Source: Antarcticibacterium arcticum
Lineage (GTDB): Bacteria; Bacteroidota; Bacteroidia; Flavobacteriales; Flavobacteriaceae
Length of the DNA: 64,000 nucleotides
Reading direction: 5' to 3'
Assembly: GCF_007993795.1 (NCBI RefSeq)
Contig: NZ_CP042476.1
Location: forward strand, 1,240,001 to 1,304,000
Shown here: positions 34,228 to 43,071 of the stretch, piece by piece
Layout: every line of letters starts with the position of its first letter
Position numbering within the stretch: position 1 is the stretch's first letter
Translations under genes and position numbers: made by a program
The notes under the pieces: generated by a model
Seen by the model: the letters and a program-made list of their open reading frames with translations, nothing else
What the model was told of the DNA's origin: nothing
Database searches by the model: none

Positions 34228-36168
34228 TTAAAAATTAAGGGCAAGGCCTATACGGCCATTTCTACCGCGGGTTGTGAACCTGTAAATTTCTTCGTAAGAT
34301 TCATTGGTAATATTATCAATCCCGGCAAACATTCTTATATTTTCATTGACACGGTAGCTTAGAAAATAATTCAAAATTCCGTAACCGTTTAAAAGAACCC
34401 TCTCATTTTGAAAACTTTCACTGTTAAAAAAGGTATCAGTTCGTTCATCGTTAAACTGGTATGTGAGAGATGAAAAGATATCGTCGGTAATTTGATATCC
34501 CAGAACTGCATTTACCTTATGGGTAGGAATTCTTAAGGCAAACCTTTCTGCTGCTTTTGTATATGTGTAGTTTCCGGTAAGATCAAGATCCGGCAGAATC
34601 TCTGCCCTTACCTCAACTTCAACACCACGGGCTTTAAAAGTCTCCCCGATGTTACGATACTGAAAAATAAAATTTTCAGGATCTATGGTTACAAAATCAA
34701 CAAAATTCTCAGTTTTTCTCTCAAAGTAAACTCCACTTAATCGAAAATCTTTCCAATCTAATTCCATTCCCAATTCCAGGGTGCCACTGCTTTCGGGTTT
34801 AAGTTCGGGATTTCCGTAAATGGGATCATATAATTGATACAGGGATGGGGTAATATACGCCGTACCATAAGAGGCCAGGGCTTTTAAGTACCCTTCGCTT
34901 AAGGAGTGCGTGTATGAAGGATTAATATTATAAACCAGGTGACTACCATATTCACTGTGAATATTAAGACGGGCACCTGTGTTAACATTTAAACCCCAAC
35001 TTGATAAATATACCACATTTACATATGGATCTATGATATCAAAATTTGCTTCCTCTGCATTAGTAGTCTGGACGAAATCTGTTTCCCCAAAGGGAATACC
35101 AAAGCTGTTAAACTCGCTCAAAATCCCATTCACCCCAATTACAGTATGGAATATTTGATTGAAAATATACTTATTATGGGCATCGAAAGCATACACCTTA
35201 CTATCATATTTCACGGGGTAAGCCGATGTGACTTCCCTGTTTAATACAGTATAACTGTCGCTAAAAATGAAAGAACCGTTTGTATAATTTGCCTCCCAAT
35301 GACTTCCGGTCCTAAACTGGTAGCTTTCCAGGTTATTTTCGGCATCCTGGTACATAAATGCATCGTCAAAAGAGGAATTGAAATTGTCATAATTTCCGTA
35401 GAAATGAAATTTTAAACGTTCATTAATCCTGTACCCAATGCGGGAATACAAATTGTACTTATTGAAAGGGTCTTCCTCAAATTCTTCATCTCCAATTGTA
35501 CTATCGCTTTTCACTGCCGACATTTTTTCTGAAAATCTGTTGCTGAAATTCACCTGATAATCAAATCCTGAAGCCCTCCCGCTTACAGCCACAGCATTAT
35601 CAAATCTGGCAATACTAAGATCTTTGTTCTGCTGAGAATTATTGGTACCCAATGTAGATTGAAGCTGTAACCCAATCACTTTATTCACTGGTTCTTTTGT
35701 AGTAATATTAATTACGGCCGTTGCCGCTCCCGAACCATAAAGCGTACTGGAAGCCCCCTTTATGATCTCTATACCTGCGACCTGGTCCAGGGGCAATAAT
35801 CTTAGATCAAAATCATTGGCTATAGAAGATGCATCATTAACCTGCACCCCGTCTACCATAATAACCACCTGCCGGTTTCTTCCTCCCCTCACGTAATATC
35901 CAAGATTCTGGCCATCATTGCTGCGGGTGCCGTTTATTTCGATCCCGCTTACACGATTTATCACCTCCGGGATACTTTGTCCACTACTCCTTTCAATTTC
36001 CTGTGCAGTGATCCTGGTCACTACTTTACCGCTGTTTTCGCGTTTGATTTCTGTTTTTGAATCAATAAGGACTACTTCATCCAAAGATTCGATTTCTTCA
36101 TTGGTCGCCTGTGAATAGGTCAGACCTGTGCATAACAATGCACCACAAAGCCATAATTTTTTGTACAT
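34228..36168 (-). CDS. btuB: TonB-dependent vitamin B12 receptor, BtuB-like
   Basis: This 646-residue outer membrane receptor has a signal peptide (MYKKLWLCGALLCTGLTYSQ), a TonB-box-like segment LDEVVLID, a plug domain with the PEVINRVSGIEINGTRSNDGQNLGY region, and a 22-strand-type barrel. The C-terminus ends GLALNF, an aromatic last residue as expected for an outer membrane barrel. Assignment to B12 rests on the cobalamin riboswitch in its leader and the divergent btuFCD genes. It imports cobalamin or cobinamide-like compounds by TonB energy. Confidence 0.88.
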   Translation of the reverse strand: MYKKLWLCGALLCTGLTYSQATNEEIESLDEVVLIDSKTEIKRENSGKVVTRITAQEIERSSGQSIPEVINRVSGIEINGTRSNDGQNLGYYVRGGRNRQVVIMVDGVQVNDASSIANDFDLRLLPLDQVAGIEIIKGASSTLYGSGAATAVINITTKEPVNKVIGLQLQSTLGTNNSQQNKDLSIARFDNAVAVSGRASGFDYQVNFSNRFSEKMSAVKSDSTIGDEEFEEDPFNKYNLYSRIGYRINERLKFHFYGNYDNFNSSFDDAFMYQDAENNLESYQFRTGSHWEANYTNGSFIFSDSYTVLNREVTSAYPVKYDSKVYAFDAHNKYIFNQIFHTVIGVNGILSEFNSFGIPFGETDFVQTTNAEEANFDIIDPYVNVVYLSSWGLNVNTGARLNIHSEYGSHLVYNINPSYTHSLSEGYLKALASYGTAYITPSLYQLYDPIYGNPELKPESSGTLELGMELDWKDFRLSGVYFERKTENFVDFVTIDPENFIFQYRNIGETFKARGVEVEVRAEILPDLDLTGNYTYTKAAERFALRIPTHKVNAVLGYQITDDIFSSLTYQFNDERTDTFFNSESFQNERVLLNGYGILNYFLSYRVNENIRMFAGIDNITNESYEEIYRFTTRGRNGRIGLALNF

Positions 36169-36250
36169 TAAATTAAGTTATTACCAGGAGAAAAGATGTA
36201 GTAAACTACACCAAACTTTTATCCCGAAAGTTTGACATTAGGTGAATTGT

Positions 36251-36380
36251 GGCAGGTCTCCTGGCTCACGTACCGTTGCTTACCTTCCCATCCCCTTTTG
36301 CGGGACAGTGGTGTTTGAAGTAGTAACAACAGCCATCCGTCATTGGCGGACTTAGCTTACAGTTGCGGGAACAGCTCAGG
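36251..36380 (-). ncRNA. Cobalamin (B12) riboswitch in the btuB leader
   Basis: Read on the minus strand, the leader has the B12 box GCCAGGAGACCTGCC (complement of 36251-36265), a CCACTGT segment near 36305-36311, and the upstream AGCTGTTCCCGCAACTGT (36376-36359) with a paired G-rich partner. The order and spacing match the cobalamin aptamer. About 80 bases separate it from the btuB start, with no clear terminator, so it may act at translation. The plus-strand transport genes lack a matching copy. Confidence 0.88.
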
Positions 36381-36524
36381 ATTTTTTAAAATGATCAATT
36401 ATTTTAAATCACCTGATTCCCTTTTAATCGACAGGGTTTTAATTTATAAAACCGAATCAAACCAAAATTTCGATTCAAATTTAAACATTTATGTTTCTTA
36501 CCACAGTAAAATTTTAAATAATCT

Positions 36525-36532
36525 TACTTTTG
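36525..36532 (+). promoter_or_regulatory. Candidate -7 element of the btuFCD operon
   Basis: TACTTTTG matches TAnnTTTG and lies 21 bases before the TTG start at 36553. No clear -33 box is seen. The leader would be very short. Confidence 0.3.
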
Positions 36533-36552
36533 AGGTTCAAATAAAGATCCTG

Positions 36553-37686
36553 TTGAAATATCTGTTTTTAATATTTTTTAGTTTTTCTCTTCTTTCCTGT
36601 AAAACTGAAAGAAAAACCCCCGCAGAAATCCTCCAAACGGGAGATACCATTTCGGTTACACATGCCCATGGATTTAACATTGTGCAATACCAGGGATACA
36701 AACTTTTAACGGTGAAAGATCCCTGGCCAAATGCAGATGTTACATATACTTACCTACTTGCCGAAGAAGGGAGTGAAATTCCGCGGGAGCTGGAATTTCA
36801 TCATAAGATCACTATTCCCGTTAATAAAATTGTGGTAACCTCTACCACTCACATTCCTTCACTGGAAGCGCTGGGGGTTGAAAGCACCCTTACAGGATTT
36901 CCTGGCCTGGATTATGTTTCTTCGGAAAAAACCCGGATTCTTATTGACTCAGGGAAAATAACGGAATTGGGGAAAAATGAAGCCATAAATACCGAAGTAC
37001 TTATCTCGCTTGATCCATCTCTGGTAGTTGGATTTGCGGTGAACGGTGGCGGCAAAACATTTTCAACTATTGAGAAAAGTGGGATCCCGGTATTATATAA
37101 TGGTGACTGGACAGAAGAGTCTCCGCTGGGAAAAGCGGAATGGATCAAGTTTTTCGGTGCTTTGTGTAATAAATCAGATCAAGCCGAAAGATTATTTAAC
37201 GAGGTCGAAAATTCTTATAACGAGGCTAAAGAACTTGCCGCCCAGGCAACCCACGTTCCTACTGTGTTAAGCGGCTCTATGTACAAAGACCAATGGTACG
37301 TCCCCTATGGTAATTCCTGGTCTGCCAGATTTATTGAAGATGCAAATGCTGAATATATATATAAAGAAACCCGCGGGAGTGGCAGTATGGCCCTGGCATT
37401 TGAAAGTGTACTGAGCGATGCAGGAAATGCCGACTTCTGGATAGCCCCTGGTCAATTTGGTAGTTTTAAACAGTTAATAGAATCCTCAACTCACTACAAC
37501 CGTTTTAAGGCTGTAAAAAATAAAAATGTTTTTACTTATAGCAATACAATTGGGAATACCGGTGGGGTACTATATTATGAATTGGGCCCATCCCGCCCTG
37601 ATCTCATCCTTAAAGACCTGATTTCAATTTTTCATCCTTCCTTAATGCCCGGTTATGAACCAGCATTTTTTAAACCCCTGCATTAA
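36553..37686 (+). CDS. btuF: Cobalamin ABC transporter substrate-binding lipoprotein, BtuF-like
   Basis: This protein has the two-lobe periplasmic binding fold of the TroA/BtuF class, with a long alpha-helical hinge. Motifs such as STTHIPSLEALGVESTLTGF and the EVLISLDPSLVVGF region are typical. Frames are open upstream to 36343, across the riboswitch complement, so a start there is unlikely. TTG 36553 gives a clean lipoprotein signal (MKYLFLIFFSFSLLSC, Cys16). It is followed with no gap by btuC. The likely ligand is cobalamin or a corrinoid, by context; iron-siderophore binding is the alternative in this superfamily. Confidence 0.82.
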   Translation: MKYLFLIFFSFSLLSCKTERKTPAEILQTGDTISVTHAHGFNIVQYQGYKLLTVKDPWPNADVTYTYLLAEEGSEIPRELEFHHKITIPVNKIVVTSTTHIPSLEALGVESTLTGFPGLDYVSSEKTRILIDSGKITELGKNEAINTEVLISLDPSLVVGFAVNGGGKTFSTIEKSGIPVLYNGDWTEESPLGKAEWIKFFGALCNKSDQAERLFNEVENSYNEAKELAAQATHVPTVLSGSMYKDQWYVPYGNSWSARFIEDANAEYIYKETRGSGSMALAFESVLSDAGNADFWIAPGQFGSFKQLIESSTHYNRFKAVKNKNVFTYSNTIGNTGGVLYYELGPSRPDLILKDLISIFHPSLMPGYEPAFFKPLH

Positions 37687-38718
37687 ATGGCTAATTCAGG
37701 GACATATAAAGGAATTTTAATCCTGCTGTTTGTCGCAGTAATACTTACCGCATTTGTAAATCTTAGCCTGGGATCTGTAACTATTCCCAATAAGGATATT
37801 TTGGCTACTTTCTTTGGGGGCGAGGTAAGTAATGACAGCTGGAGGTATATTATAATGGAATATCGCCTACCAAAAGTTTTTACCGCAATCCTTACAGGCT
37901 CAGGCCTTGCAGTGAGCGGGCTTTTAATGCAAACTCTCTTCAGAAATCCGCTGGCAGGGCCTTATGTATTGGGGTTAAGTAGCGGGGCAAGCCTGGGAGT
38001 GGCATTAGTGATTATGGGGGCGACTTTTTTTGGAGGCCCCCTGGCGGGTTTGTTGCTTTCCAAGTGGAGCCTGGTAATAGCTTCCAGTCTAGGAAGTCTT
38101 TTGGTTCTTTTAGCAGTCTTGCTGGCTTCAGCCAAATTACGGGATACTATGGCAATACTCATAATTGGGTTAATGTTCGCCAGCCTAACAGCTGCAGTAG
38201 TAAGTGTTCTGGCTTATTTTAGCCCGGCCGCCCAATTACAGCAATACGTGTTCTGGTCTTTCGGGAGTCTGGGTAACCTCTCCTGGGAAGAAGTTATTAT
38301 TTTAACAATATTCTGGGCAACAGGCTTGTTACTAGCTATTACCTGCATAAAAAATTTAAACACCCTTTTGTTGGGAGAACAATATGCCAGGAGTCTGGGA
38401 GTGAGTATTGGGAGGAATAGATTGGTTATCATTATTGCAACCAGTCTGCTTGCCGGTAGTATAACTGCCTTTGCGGGACCTATAGCCTTCGTAGGGCTTG
38501 CAGTACCTCATCTTATAAGACAAGTGATCCCGGTAAATGATCATCGAATTCTGTTACCGGCCGTGGTCATGGGAGGTGCCATTCTCATGCTGGTATGTGA
38601 TATTGCAGCACAAATGCCGGGTAGCCAGTTCACTTTGCCAATTAACGCTATTACTTCCCTTGTGGGAGCCCCCGTTGTTATCTGGCTTCTTGTAAGGAAA
38701 AGAAAATTTTTATTTTAG
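37687..38718 (+). CDS. btuC: Cobalamin ABC transporter permease, BtuC/FecCD family
   Basis: This 343-residue permease has about nine to ten transmembrane helices and the FecCD family motifs VLGLSSGASLGVALV near residues 98-112 and GPIAFVGLAVPHLIRQV near 260-276. It would form the inner membrane channel with the ATPase that follows. Its ATG immediately follows the stop of the binding-protein gene (TAAATG). It lies in an operon expressed from the promoter upstream of btuF. Confidence 0.88.
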   Translation: MANSGTYKGILILLFVAVILTAFVNLSLGSVTIPNKDILATFFGGEVSNDSWRYIIMEYRLPKVFTAILTGSGLAVSGLLMQTLFRNPLAGPYVLGLSSGASLGVALVIMGATFFGGPLAGLLLSKWSLVIASSLGSLLVLLAVLLASAKLRDTMAILIIGLMFASLTAAVVSVLAYFSPAAQLQQYVFWSFGSLGNLSWEEVIILTIFWATGLLLAITCIKNLNTLLLGEQYARSLGVSIGRNRLVIIIATSLLAGSITAFAGPIAFVGLAVPHLIRQVIPVNDHRILLPAVVMGGAILMLVCDIAAQMPGSQFTLPINAITSLVGAPVVIWLLVRKRKFLF

Positions 38719-39515
38719 TTATCAAAAAAGAGAATTCAAATATCATCCTGGAAACAGACAACCTGCAGGTAGGTTACCGGAGCAAAAAGGTGGAAAACCT
38801 TATCGCCTCCAATATACGCCTGGAAGTTAAAGAAGGAGAACTGGTCGCCATTATTGGGATTAATGGTGTAGGGAAATCTACTCTATTAAGAAGTTTAAGC
38901 GGAGTTCAGGACGCCCTGAGGGGTGAAATTATCATTGGAGGGGAATCTTTAAAAACAATTTCCTCGGGTAAGCTCTCAGAGCTTATTAGCATTGTGCTTA
39001 CAGAACAGCCTATCTCCAAAAACCTGAGTGTATTTGAACTTATTGCGCTAGGCAGGCAACCCTACACCAACTGGATTGGCAGCTTAACAAATAATGATCT
39101 GGAGCATATTAGAAAAGCCATCAAATTAGTTGATATTGAGCCTCTGGAACATAAAAAATGTTACGAACTTAGTGATGGGCAACTGCAAAAAGTCCTTATA
39201 GCACGTGCAATTGCCCAGGACACGCCTTTAATAATCCTTGATGAGCCCACAACTCACCTGGACATTTATCATCAGGCATACGTATTAAAACTTTTAAAAG
39301 ATCTAACCAAGCAAACCGGTAAGGGGATATTGTTTGCTACGCACGAGATAAACCTGGCGATCCAATTATGCGACCGCATTGTACTTATGCATAATCAAAA
39401 GGTTATTACCGGCACACCCGCCGATTTAATTAAAGAGGATGTTTTTTCCCATATGTTCCCCGGTGATCTTATCGTTTTTGATAAGCTATTCCAATCCTTT
39501 AAGATCAATACCTGA
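38712..39515 (+). CDS. btuD: Cobalamin ABC transporter ATPase, BtuD-like, start uncertain
   Basis: The ATPase has Walker A GINGVGKST, signature LSDGQLQKVLIARA, Walker B PLIILDEPTTHLD and the His of the switch in ATHEINL. The first standard start is GTG at 38790, but it would cut off the strand LETDNLQVGYRSKK that carries the A-loop Tyr of the fold. The frame is open to 38706 and beyond with no ATG, GTG or TTG; ATT (38712) or ATC (38721) are the only codons that would give a full domain. So either a rare start is used, or the conserved part is lost. Together with the permease it forms the inner membrane pump. Confidence 0.78.
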   Translation: MLVIKKENSNIILETDNLQVGYRSKKVENLIASNIRLEVKEGELVAIIGINGVGKSTLLRSLSGVQDALRGEIIIGGESLKTISSGKLSELISIVLTEQPISKNLSVFELIALGRQPYTNWIGSLTNNDLEHIRKAIKLVDIEPLEHKKCYELSDGQLQKVLIARAIAQDTPLIILDEPTTHLDIYHQAYVLKLLKDLTKQTGKGILFATHEINLAIQLCDRIVLMHNQKVITGTPADLIKEDVFSHMFPGDLIVFDKLFQSFKINT

Positions 39516-39587
39516 CAATTCCATTAAAACAGAGGTTTTATTTTGAAGAAAAGAAAGGTATCTTTGAGTAAACCTTTCCAACTGCAT

Positions 39588-41009
39588 ATGACCGAAACTT
39601 CACTTTTACTCTTCATATTCCCGGCTGCTTTGCTAATTGGATTTTTTATTGGAAAGCAAATTTCGGCTCTTAAATTCAAAGGGGAAGTAAGGCTCAAAGA
39701 AGAAATTAACTCTCAACTTAAACTTCAAATAGAAAACCTTAATTCCCAGTTTATCACTCAACGGGAAATTCATAATAATGATATTGAGTTAGTTAAAGCC
39801 GAAAATTTAAACCGGCTGGAGAAAGTTGAAAATGAACTTCATTCGCTGCGCAAGGAAAAGGAATTTTTAAGCAATGAACTTACTCGGAGAAACGCTGAAT
39901 TTGAAAATTTGCAACAAAGAAACCTTGAACAAAAAAGCGAAGTAGCACAACTTCAGGAAAAATTCACAAAGGAATTTGAAAATCTTGCCAACCGCATCCT
40001 GGATCAAAAATCGGAAAAATTTACCCTGCTCAACAAGGAAAATATTCAGAATATCCTCACTCCTCTCAACGATAAGATCAAAAGCTTTGAAGAAAAAGTT
40101 GACAGGAATTCCAACGATTTTATAGAACGCCACGCTCAATTGGGAAAACAGTTACAGTATTTAAATGAGCAGAACGTAAAAATAAGCGAAGAAGCGACCA
40201 ATCTTACAAAAGCCCTGAAGGGTGATTCACAAATGCAGGGAAATTGGGGTGAAATGATCCTGGAAAGTGTGCTGGAGCGCAGCGGACTTCAAAAAGACAG
40301 TGAATATTTTGTGCAGCAGAATTTTCACACCAGTGAAGGCAGGAATATCAGGCCAGATGTGGTGATCCATCTGCCGGGAAATAAAAAGATGATCGTAGAC
40401 TCGAAGGTTTCCCTGGTAGCCTATGAGCGTTGTATCAACGAACCTGAAGATGCTGAAAGAAAGGTGCATTTAAAAGATCATTTAACCTCCGTAAGAAAAA
40501 GGGTAGACGAACTTGGAGTTAAAAACTACCACACCTTATACGATATTGAAAGCCCAGATTTTGTGTTGCTTTTTATTCCCATTGAAGCTGCTTTTGCCAT
40601 GGCATCCAATCAATATCCTAAGTTGTACCAGGATGCATTTGATAAAAATATTATTATTGTAACTCCTACCACATTACTGGCAGTATTAAAAACCGTGGAC
40701 AGCATGTGGCAAAATGAGAAACAAAAACAAAATGCCATTGATATAGCTACGCAGGCAGGCGCACTATATGATTCCTTTGCCAATCTTACGGAAGATCTTT
40801 TGAAGGTGGGACGGCAAATTGGAACCGTACAGGGCAGTTATGAAACTGCTATGAAGAAGCTCACCGGCAAAGGAAATTTAATAAACCGTGTGGAAAAATT
40901 GAAAAAACTGGGAGCAAAAGCAAGCAAACAACTTGACCACAAACTTATTTCGCGTTCCCAAAATGAGGAGGAAGAAATAGAAATGGATAACACTCTCAAA
41001 CTGGAATAG
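39588..41009 (+). CDS. rmuC: DNA recombination protein RmuC
   Basis: This protein of about 473 residues has an N-terminal membrane helix (LLLFIFPAALLIGFFIG), a long coiled coil (about 40-190 in the longer form) and the RmuC nuclease-like domain with DSKVSLVAYERCINEPEDAERKVHL. RmuC is linked to limiting inversions and to DNA recombination; the domain resembles PD-(D/E)XK nucleases. The ATG at 39588 begins just before the membrane helix; a TTG at 39543 would add 15 residues. The gene is followed within 1 base by the serine hydrolase gene. Confidence 0.9.
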   Translation: MTETSLLLFIFPAALLIGFFIGKQISALKFKGEVRLKEEINSQLKLQIENLNSQFITQREIHNNDIELVKAENLNRLEKVENELHSLRKEKEFLSNELTRRNAEFENLQQRNLEQKSEVAQLQEKFTKEFENLANRILDQKSEKFTLLNKENIQNILTPLNDKIKSFEEKVDRNSNDFIERHAQLGKQLQYLNEQNVKISEEATNLTKALKGDSQMQGNWGEMILESVLERSGLQKDSEYFVQQNFHTSEGRNIRPDVVIHLPGNKKMIVDSKVSLVAYERCINEPEDAERKVHLKDHLTSVRKRVDELGVKNYHTLYDIESPDFVLLFIPIEAAFAMASNQYPKLYQDAFDKNIIIVTPTTLLAVLKTVDSMWQNEKQKQNAIDIATQAGALYDSFANLTEDLLKVGRQIGTVQGSYETAMKKLTGKGNLINRVEKLKKLGAKASKQLDHKLISRSQNEEEEIEMDNTLKLE

Positions 41010-41010
41010 C

Positions 41011-42153
41011 ATGAAATTTATCAATGTAATTATTTTATTTTTTGGTTTTTCGATATGCTTTGGGCAAACCACTTACTTTCCCGAGCGGGGAAACTGGCAG
41101 GTGAAAACCCCGGCCAGTTTTGGAATTAAAGCTGAATCTTTAAAACAGGCTGTAGATTTTGCATCAGCCAATGAATATAAAGATTCCAGAGACCTTAGAC
41201 AGGCGATTTTAAAAGGCTTTGAAAATGAACCCTATCATGAAATAATGGGGCCTACCAAGCGCCGCGGTGGTCCCGCGGGAGTGATTCTTAAAAATGGTTA
41301 TATAATTGCCCAATGGGGAGATGTGGAGCGTGTAGATATGACCTTTAGTGTAACCAAAAGTTTTCTTTCTACCACCGCTCTTCTAGCCTTAAACCGAGGG
41401 TTGATTGAAGATGTAAATGATAAGGTAATAGATTACGTGTGGGATAATACTTTTGAGGGCGCCCATAACAGTAAAATTACCTGGAAACAATTACTTGACC
41501 AGTCTTCTGACTGGAGCGGGCAATTATGGAATAGTTATGATTGGGCCGACAGGCCACCTTCCTCTGGCAATATAGATGATTGGAAGGATCGCAAATTAAA
41601 TGAACCGGGAACCGTATTTAAATACAATGATGTGAGGGTAAATCTTCTTGCTTATTCCCTTTTACAGGTTTGGAGAAAACCTTTACCCCAGGTTTTAAAA
41701 GAGGAAATAATGGATCCAATTGATGCATCTCAATCCTGGAGATGGTTTGGATATGAAAATGCCTGGGTGAACATAGATGGTTTAAAAATGCAATCTGTAA
41801 CAGGTGGAGGCCATTCCGGGGGCGGCTTGTTCATCAATACTCTTGATATGGCCAGATTTGGTTTGCTGTTTGAAAATAACGGCAAATGGAACGGGAAGCA
41901 ACTTCTTTCAGCTGAAAGTATTGAAAAAGCAATAACCCCCTCTGTTTCCAATTCCAATTATGGTTATATGTGGTGGCTTAATAAGGAAGGAAGCCGGCAG
42001 TGGAAAAACCTACCCGAGCATCTCTTCTATGCTGCAGGATTCGGAGGGAATTTTATAGTGATAGATCGTGAACAAAATCTGGTGATCGTAACAAGATGGC
42101 TGGAACCTTCGCAAATTGAAGCCTTTTTAACCAAAGTTTATTCCGCTTTATAA
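41011..42153 (+). CDS. Serine hydrolase of the beta-lactamase/penicillin-binding class C type
   Basis: This 380-residue protein has a signal peptide (MKFINVIILFFGFSICFGQ) and the active-site motif SVTK (Ser123, Lys126). A YND triad element (FKYNDVRV) and an HSGGG motif (GGHSGGGLF) are in line with class C-type serine hydrolases. Such proteins include beta-lactamases, esterases and peptidases; the substrate is unknown. It is exported. It starts 1 base after rmuC and precedes the small membrane protein gene, so it is within a linked series. Confidence 0.88.
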   Translation: MKFINVIILFFGFSICFGQTTYFPERGNWQVKTPASFGIKAESLKQAVDFASANEYKDSRDLRQAILKGFENEPYHEIMGPTKRRGGPAGVILKNGYIIAQWGDVERVDMTFSVTKSFLSTTALLALNRGLIEDVNDKVIDYVWDNTFEGAHNSKITWKQLLDQSSDWSGQLWNSYDWADRPPSSGNIDDWKDRKLNEPGTVFKYNDVRVNLLAYSLLQVWRKPLPQVLKEEIMDPIDASQSWRWFGYENAWVNIDGLKMQSVTGGGHSGGGLFINTLDMARFGLLFENNGKWNGKQLLSAESIEKAITPSVSNSNYGYMWWLNKEGSRQWKNLPEHLFYAAGFGGNFIVIDREQNLVIVTRWLEPSQIEAFLTKVYSAL

Positions 42154-42154
42154 A

Positions 42155-42523
42155 ATGAAAAAAACATTATTCTATATACTGGGGAGCATTTTTCTGCTAT
42201 ATCTGGCCTATTTCGCTTTTATATATTTTGTGCCCTACAGCGAGGGAACCCGCACCGGTGAACTTATAAAATTCAGTAAAAAAGGGGTTGTTTCTAAAAC
42301 CTGGGAAGGGGAAATTAGTCAGGGAATTAGCGGGGCCCAGATCTTCCAATTCTCTGTACTGGACAGCAAGAAGGATGTTATACAAACGCTTCAGGAAAAT
42401 GAGGGCAATTACGTAAAACTCACTTATAAGGAAAGATATGCCACTTTTATGATCTGGGGTGACACAAAATATTTTATTGAAAAAGTGGAAGAAGCAAGAT
42501 CCCCACATTTTAGAGACAGATAA
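42155..42523 (+). CDS. Membrane-anchored small conserved protein (122 aa)
   Basis: This 122-residue protein has one N-terminal transmembrane helix (FYILGSIFLLYLAYFAFIYFV, residues about 5-25), then a compact domain with GELIKFSKKGVVSKTWEGEI and LKYKERYATFM-type segments. Homologues in Flavobacteriaceae have been given the misleading name 6-phosphogluconate dehydrogenase, but the protein is far too short for that enzyme and no cofactor motif is visible. Function unknown. It is 1 base after the hydrolase. Confidence 0.65.
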   Translation: MKKTLFYILGSIFLLYLAYFAFIYFVPYSEGTRTGELIKFSKKGVVSKTWEGEISQGISGAQIFQFSVLDSKKDVIQTLQENEGNYVKLTYKERYATFMIWGDTKYFIEKVEEARSPHFRDR

Positions 42524-42525
42524 GC

Positions 42526-43071
42526 ATGAAAAAATTTAAAAAGGTAACAGATTCGCAGGTGGTAATTTCAGAATTGATGCTTCCCTCCCATTCCAATTTT
42601 AATGGAAAGATCCACGGGGGTTATATTCTTTCCCTGCTAGATCAAATCGCTTTTGCCTGCGCCTCAAAACACTCCGGAGTTTATTGTGTAACCGCCAGCG
42701 TTGATACGGTAGATTTTCTTGCGCCCATAGAAATTGGAGAGCTTGTAACCATGAAAGCATCTGTAAACTACACAGGCAATTCTTCTATGGTAATTGGGAT
42801 ACGTGTAGAAGCAGAAAATATTCAAACCGGGGCTGTGAAGCATTGTAATTCTTCACATTTTACTATGGTTGCAAAAGATGACAAAGGAAAAAGTGTAAAT
42901 GTCCCTGGCCTTATCCTTGAAACCGATAATGATATTAGGCGTTTTGTAAAAGCCATCAAACGCTATAAGATGAAACTTAAACGAAGCAGGGAATTTCATG
43001 AAACCGATTTTTCTTCTGATGAATATATGCATTTCCTCGATGGTCAAAATGTAAAACTTGAGCTCAATTGA
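42526..43071 (+). CDS. Acyl-CoA thioesterase, hotdog fold
   Basis: This 181-residue protein has a single hotdog domain with the motif NGKIHGGYILSLLDQIAFACA (residues about 26-46), which includes the central helix and its catalytic-region acidic residue. The fold is typical of YciA-like acyl-CoA thioesterases that hydrolyse acyl-CoAs of varied chain length. The C-terminal 50 residues are Lys- and charge-rich. It ends within the start of the transporter gene (4-base overlap), so the two are coupled. Confidence 0.85.
   Translation: MKKFKKVTDSQVVISELMLPSHSNFNGKIHGGYILSLLDQIAFACASKHSGVYCVTASVDTVDFLAPIEIGELVTMKASVNYTGNSSMVIGIRVEAENIQTGAVKHCNSSHFTMVAKDDKGKSVNVPGLILETDNDIRRFVKAIKRYKMKLKRSREFHETDFSSDEYMHFLDGQNVKLELN

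Noticed and set aside
36343..36552. N-terminal extension of the BtuF-like frame upstream to 36343
   Set aside because: It runs across the complement of the B12 riboswitch and is not protein-like; the lipoprotein signal starts at 36553.
42155..42523. 6-phosphogluconate dehydrogenase
   Set aside because: A name used for homologues, but the protein has 122 residues, a membrane helix and no cofactor motif.
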